Assembly: GCA_020697025.1 (NCBI GenBank) | Contig: JAJFBO010000062.1 | Coordinates: forward strand, 1 to 6,605 | Source: Burkholderiales bacterium | GTDB taxonomy: Bacteria; Pseudomonadota; Gammaproteobacteria; Burkholderiales; UBA11063 | Direction: 5' to 3' | Length of the DNA stretch: 6,605 bases | Shown: piece after piece, positions 5,691-6,605 of the stretch | How positions within the stretch are numbered: the stretch's first letter is position 1 | Layout of the letters: every line of letters begins with the position of its first letter | Position numbers and translations under genes: made by a program | The notes under the pieces: generated by a model | The model's input: only the letters and a program-made list of their open reading frames with translations | The model's database searches: none | What the model was told of the DNA's origin: nothing

Positions 5691-5786
5691 AACTGCATTA
5701 ACATTAAAAATATTGTATTCTGGTAAGCTCAGAACATATACACATAATTTGGCGGGCTTACTATTGTTGCAGTTAAATACTTTTTT
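5691..5786. terminator. Candidate bidirectional terminator between convergent genes
   Basis: In the 113-base gap between the lipoprotein gene and tsaC, AACTGCA (5691-5697) pairs with TGCAGTT (5768-5774), and GTAAGC (5723-5728) pairs with GCTTAC (5756-5761) inside. On the plus strand a run of six T (5781-5786) follows; on the minus strand TTTT follows the outer arm a few bases later. The loops are large, so the fold is not a compact classical terminator; position between convergent genes is the main support. Confidence 0.3.
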
Positions 5787-5796
5787 ATCTGAAAAA

Positions 5797-6354
5797 TTAG
5801 CGATAAATCCTTCCGGTTCTCCAGTCAATAATTGTAGATGGTTTTTTGGCAAAATTAGTATTACCTGGCAATACCATTACTTTTTTACCAAATTGCTGTA
5901 GGCATTCCCTATAGGTTTTAATAGATTCACAGCCTGAATAATTGGCAGAGGTTGAAACTAAAGGCATATTTAAAAATTTGCATAATTGCCTTATCAAATC
6001 ATGCTTACTGACCCTAACGGCTAATGTTTTATGTTTTCCAATAAGTATTTTTGGAGCTTTTATAGAGCTAGGCATAAGTATGCTGCAAAAACCTGGCCAA
6101 TAAGCTTTAAGTTTTAGTTTATCATTATAAGAAAGCGGCATAATTAGTTGGTTTAACTGATTAATATTATCTGCAACCACAATCAGGCCCTTGGCTTTAT
6201 CACGACATTTAATTTTGAGTATCTGATTAATGGCCCTATGATTAAATGGATCACAACCGAAACCATAACATGATTCAGTGGGGTAGGCAATTACACCACC
6301 ACCCCTTATATGTCGTCTTATTTTATTTAATAAAGTATTATTGTAACTTTGCAT
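5797..6354 (-). CDS. tsaC: Threonylcarbamoyl-AMP synthase (TsaC/YrdC/Sua5 family)
   Basis: Makes threonylcarbamoyl-AMP from threonine, bicarbonate and ATP, the first step of the t6A37 modification of tRNAs that read ANN codons; the product is passed to the TsaBDE complex in the cytoplasm. At 185 residues it is the short single-domain TsaC form (Escherichia coli about 190), without the Sua5 C-terminal domain. Visible motifs in order: GGGVIAYPTESCYGFGCDP (18-36), the K-x-R motif K49-C-R51 with KAKG after it, WPGFCSILMP (86-95), LAVRVSKH (111-118), STSANYSG with the S-x-N motif (S136, N138), and the end PSTIIDWRTGRIYR (172-185). The ATG is 27 bases after the tex stop, so the two are probably cotranscribed. 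The ribosome site is poor (only TAAG upstream), which suits coupling to tex. An open frame of 62 codons on the other strand here is a shadow. Confidence 0.95.
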   Translation of the reverse strand: MQSYNNTLLNKIRRHIRGGGVIAYPTESCYGFGCDPFNHRAINQILKIKCRDKAKGLIVVADNINQLNQLIMPLSYNDKLKLKAYWPGFCSILMPSSIKAPKILIGKHKTLAVRVSKHDLIRQLCKFLNMPLVSTSANYSGCESIKTYRECLQQFGKKVMVLPGNTNFAKKPSTIIDWRTGRIYR

Positions 6355-6381
6355 AAATTACTTAAATATATCTCAAAAAAT

Positions 6382-6605
6382 TTAGATCCGTTTTATTTTA
6401 GCTAATGCATCAGCCATTGCACCGCTTGCAAAAGTTTGGCTGTTAGTCTTAGGCTTTGCTGGAATTGGTGCCACGCGCTTTTCACTCTTCATTGAAAGTG
6501 CTATTCGCTTACGTTTTACATCAACTTCTACTATGCGTACATTAACAATTTGTCCGGCTTTAAGCACATCTGCAGGGTTGGCCACGTAATGGTTAGCTAT
6601 TTCTG
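6382..6605 (-). CDS. tex: Transcription accessory protein Tex, C-terminal end (S1 RNA-binding domain); 5' part outside window
   Basis: The frame is open to the right edge of the window: the codons before the apparent GTG at 6583-6585 read E-I-A-N-H-Y and continue the S1 domain, so that GTG is internal. The visible 74 residues hold the second half of an S1 domain, ANPADVLKAGQIVNVRIVEVD then VKRKRIALSMK, in the Tex-specific form (Y-V-x-(D/N)-P, V-K-A-G, D-x-x-R-K-R-I-x-L-(T/S)-M), followed by a basic Ala/Pro-rich linker and the usual Tex tail GAMADALAKIK. The full protein is normally about 770 residues and binds nucleic acid in the cytoplasm, affecting transcription. Base composition is visibly less AT-rich than the left two thirds of the window. 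Upstream partner of tsaC in a probable operon. Confidence 0.88.
   Translation of the reverse strand, partial: EIANHYVANPADVLKAGQIVNVRIVEVDVKRKRIALSMKSEKRVAPIPAKPKTNSQTFASGAMADALAKIKRI

Noticed and set aside
5713..5901. 62-codon open frame on the plus strand overlapping the 3' end of tsaC
   Set aside because: About half is antisense to the conserved tsaC end; no ribosome site and no recognisable domain.

Overview
The window comes from an AT-rich bacterial chromosome, most likely a Gram-negative proteobacterium. Supporting evidence: a tex-tsaC gene pair of proteobacterial type, a classical lipobox lipoprotein, and LuxR-type regulators whose N-terminal domain resembles those of AT-rich groups such as Legionellales or low-GC Neisseriales (Aquella-like). 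The genus cannot be fixed from the sequence alone.

Layout, left to right. (1) 1-445: the 3' part of a small sensor-less histidine kinase, ending in a palindrome that overlaps its stop codon. (2) 536-780, minus strand: a decayed receiver (REC) domain with a frameshift and a lost phospho-acceptor Asp. (3) 1018-1800, minus: a LuxR-type regulator, divergent from (4) 2084-2776, plus: a complete 230-residue stand-alone histidine kinase, about 65% identical to the kinase at 1-445. (5) 2777-3982: about 1.2 kb without a convincing intact gene, holding possible gene remnants and three sets of inverted repeats; the last (3811-3900) is a compact multi-hairpin element just upstream of (6) 3983-4777, plus: a PAS protein with a divergent LuxR-like helix-turn-helix. 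(7) 5033-5683, plus: a secreted lipoprotein with a CaMKII-association-domain/SnoaL-like fold, with its own extended -10 promoter. (8) 5797-6354 and 6382-6605, minus: tsaC and the 3' end of tex, a housekeeping block convergent with the lipoprotein gene.

How the parts relate. The left two thirds look like a regulatory accessory region: two paralogous kinase cores without input domains, a broken receiver, and two HTH regulators with different sensory domains (autoinducer-binding-like and PAS). No intact response regulator lies in the window, so the kinases must act on a partner elsewhere or on a non-canonical target. The LuxR gene and kinase 2 share a divergent intergenic region with a 9-bp inverted repeat, which suggests but does not prove co-regulation. 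The right end is ordinary translation/tRNA-modification and RNA-binding housekeeping DNA, visibly richer in GC than the rest.
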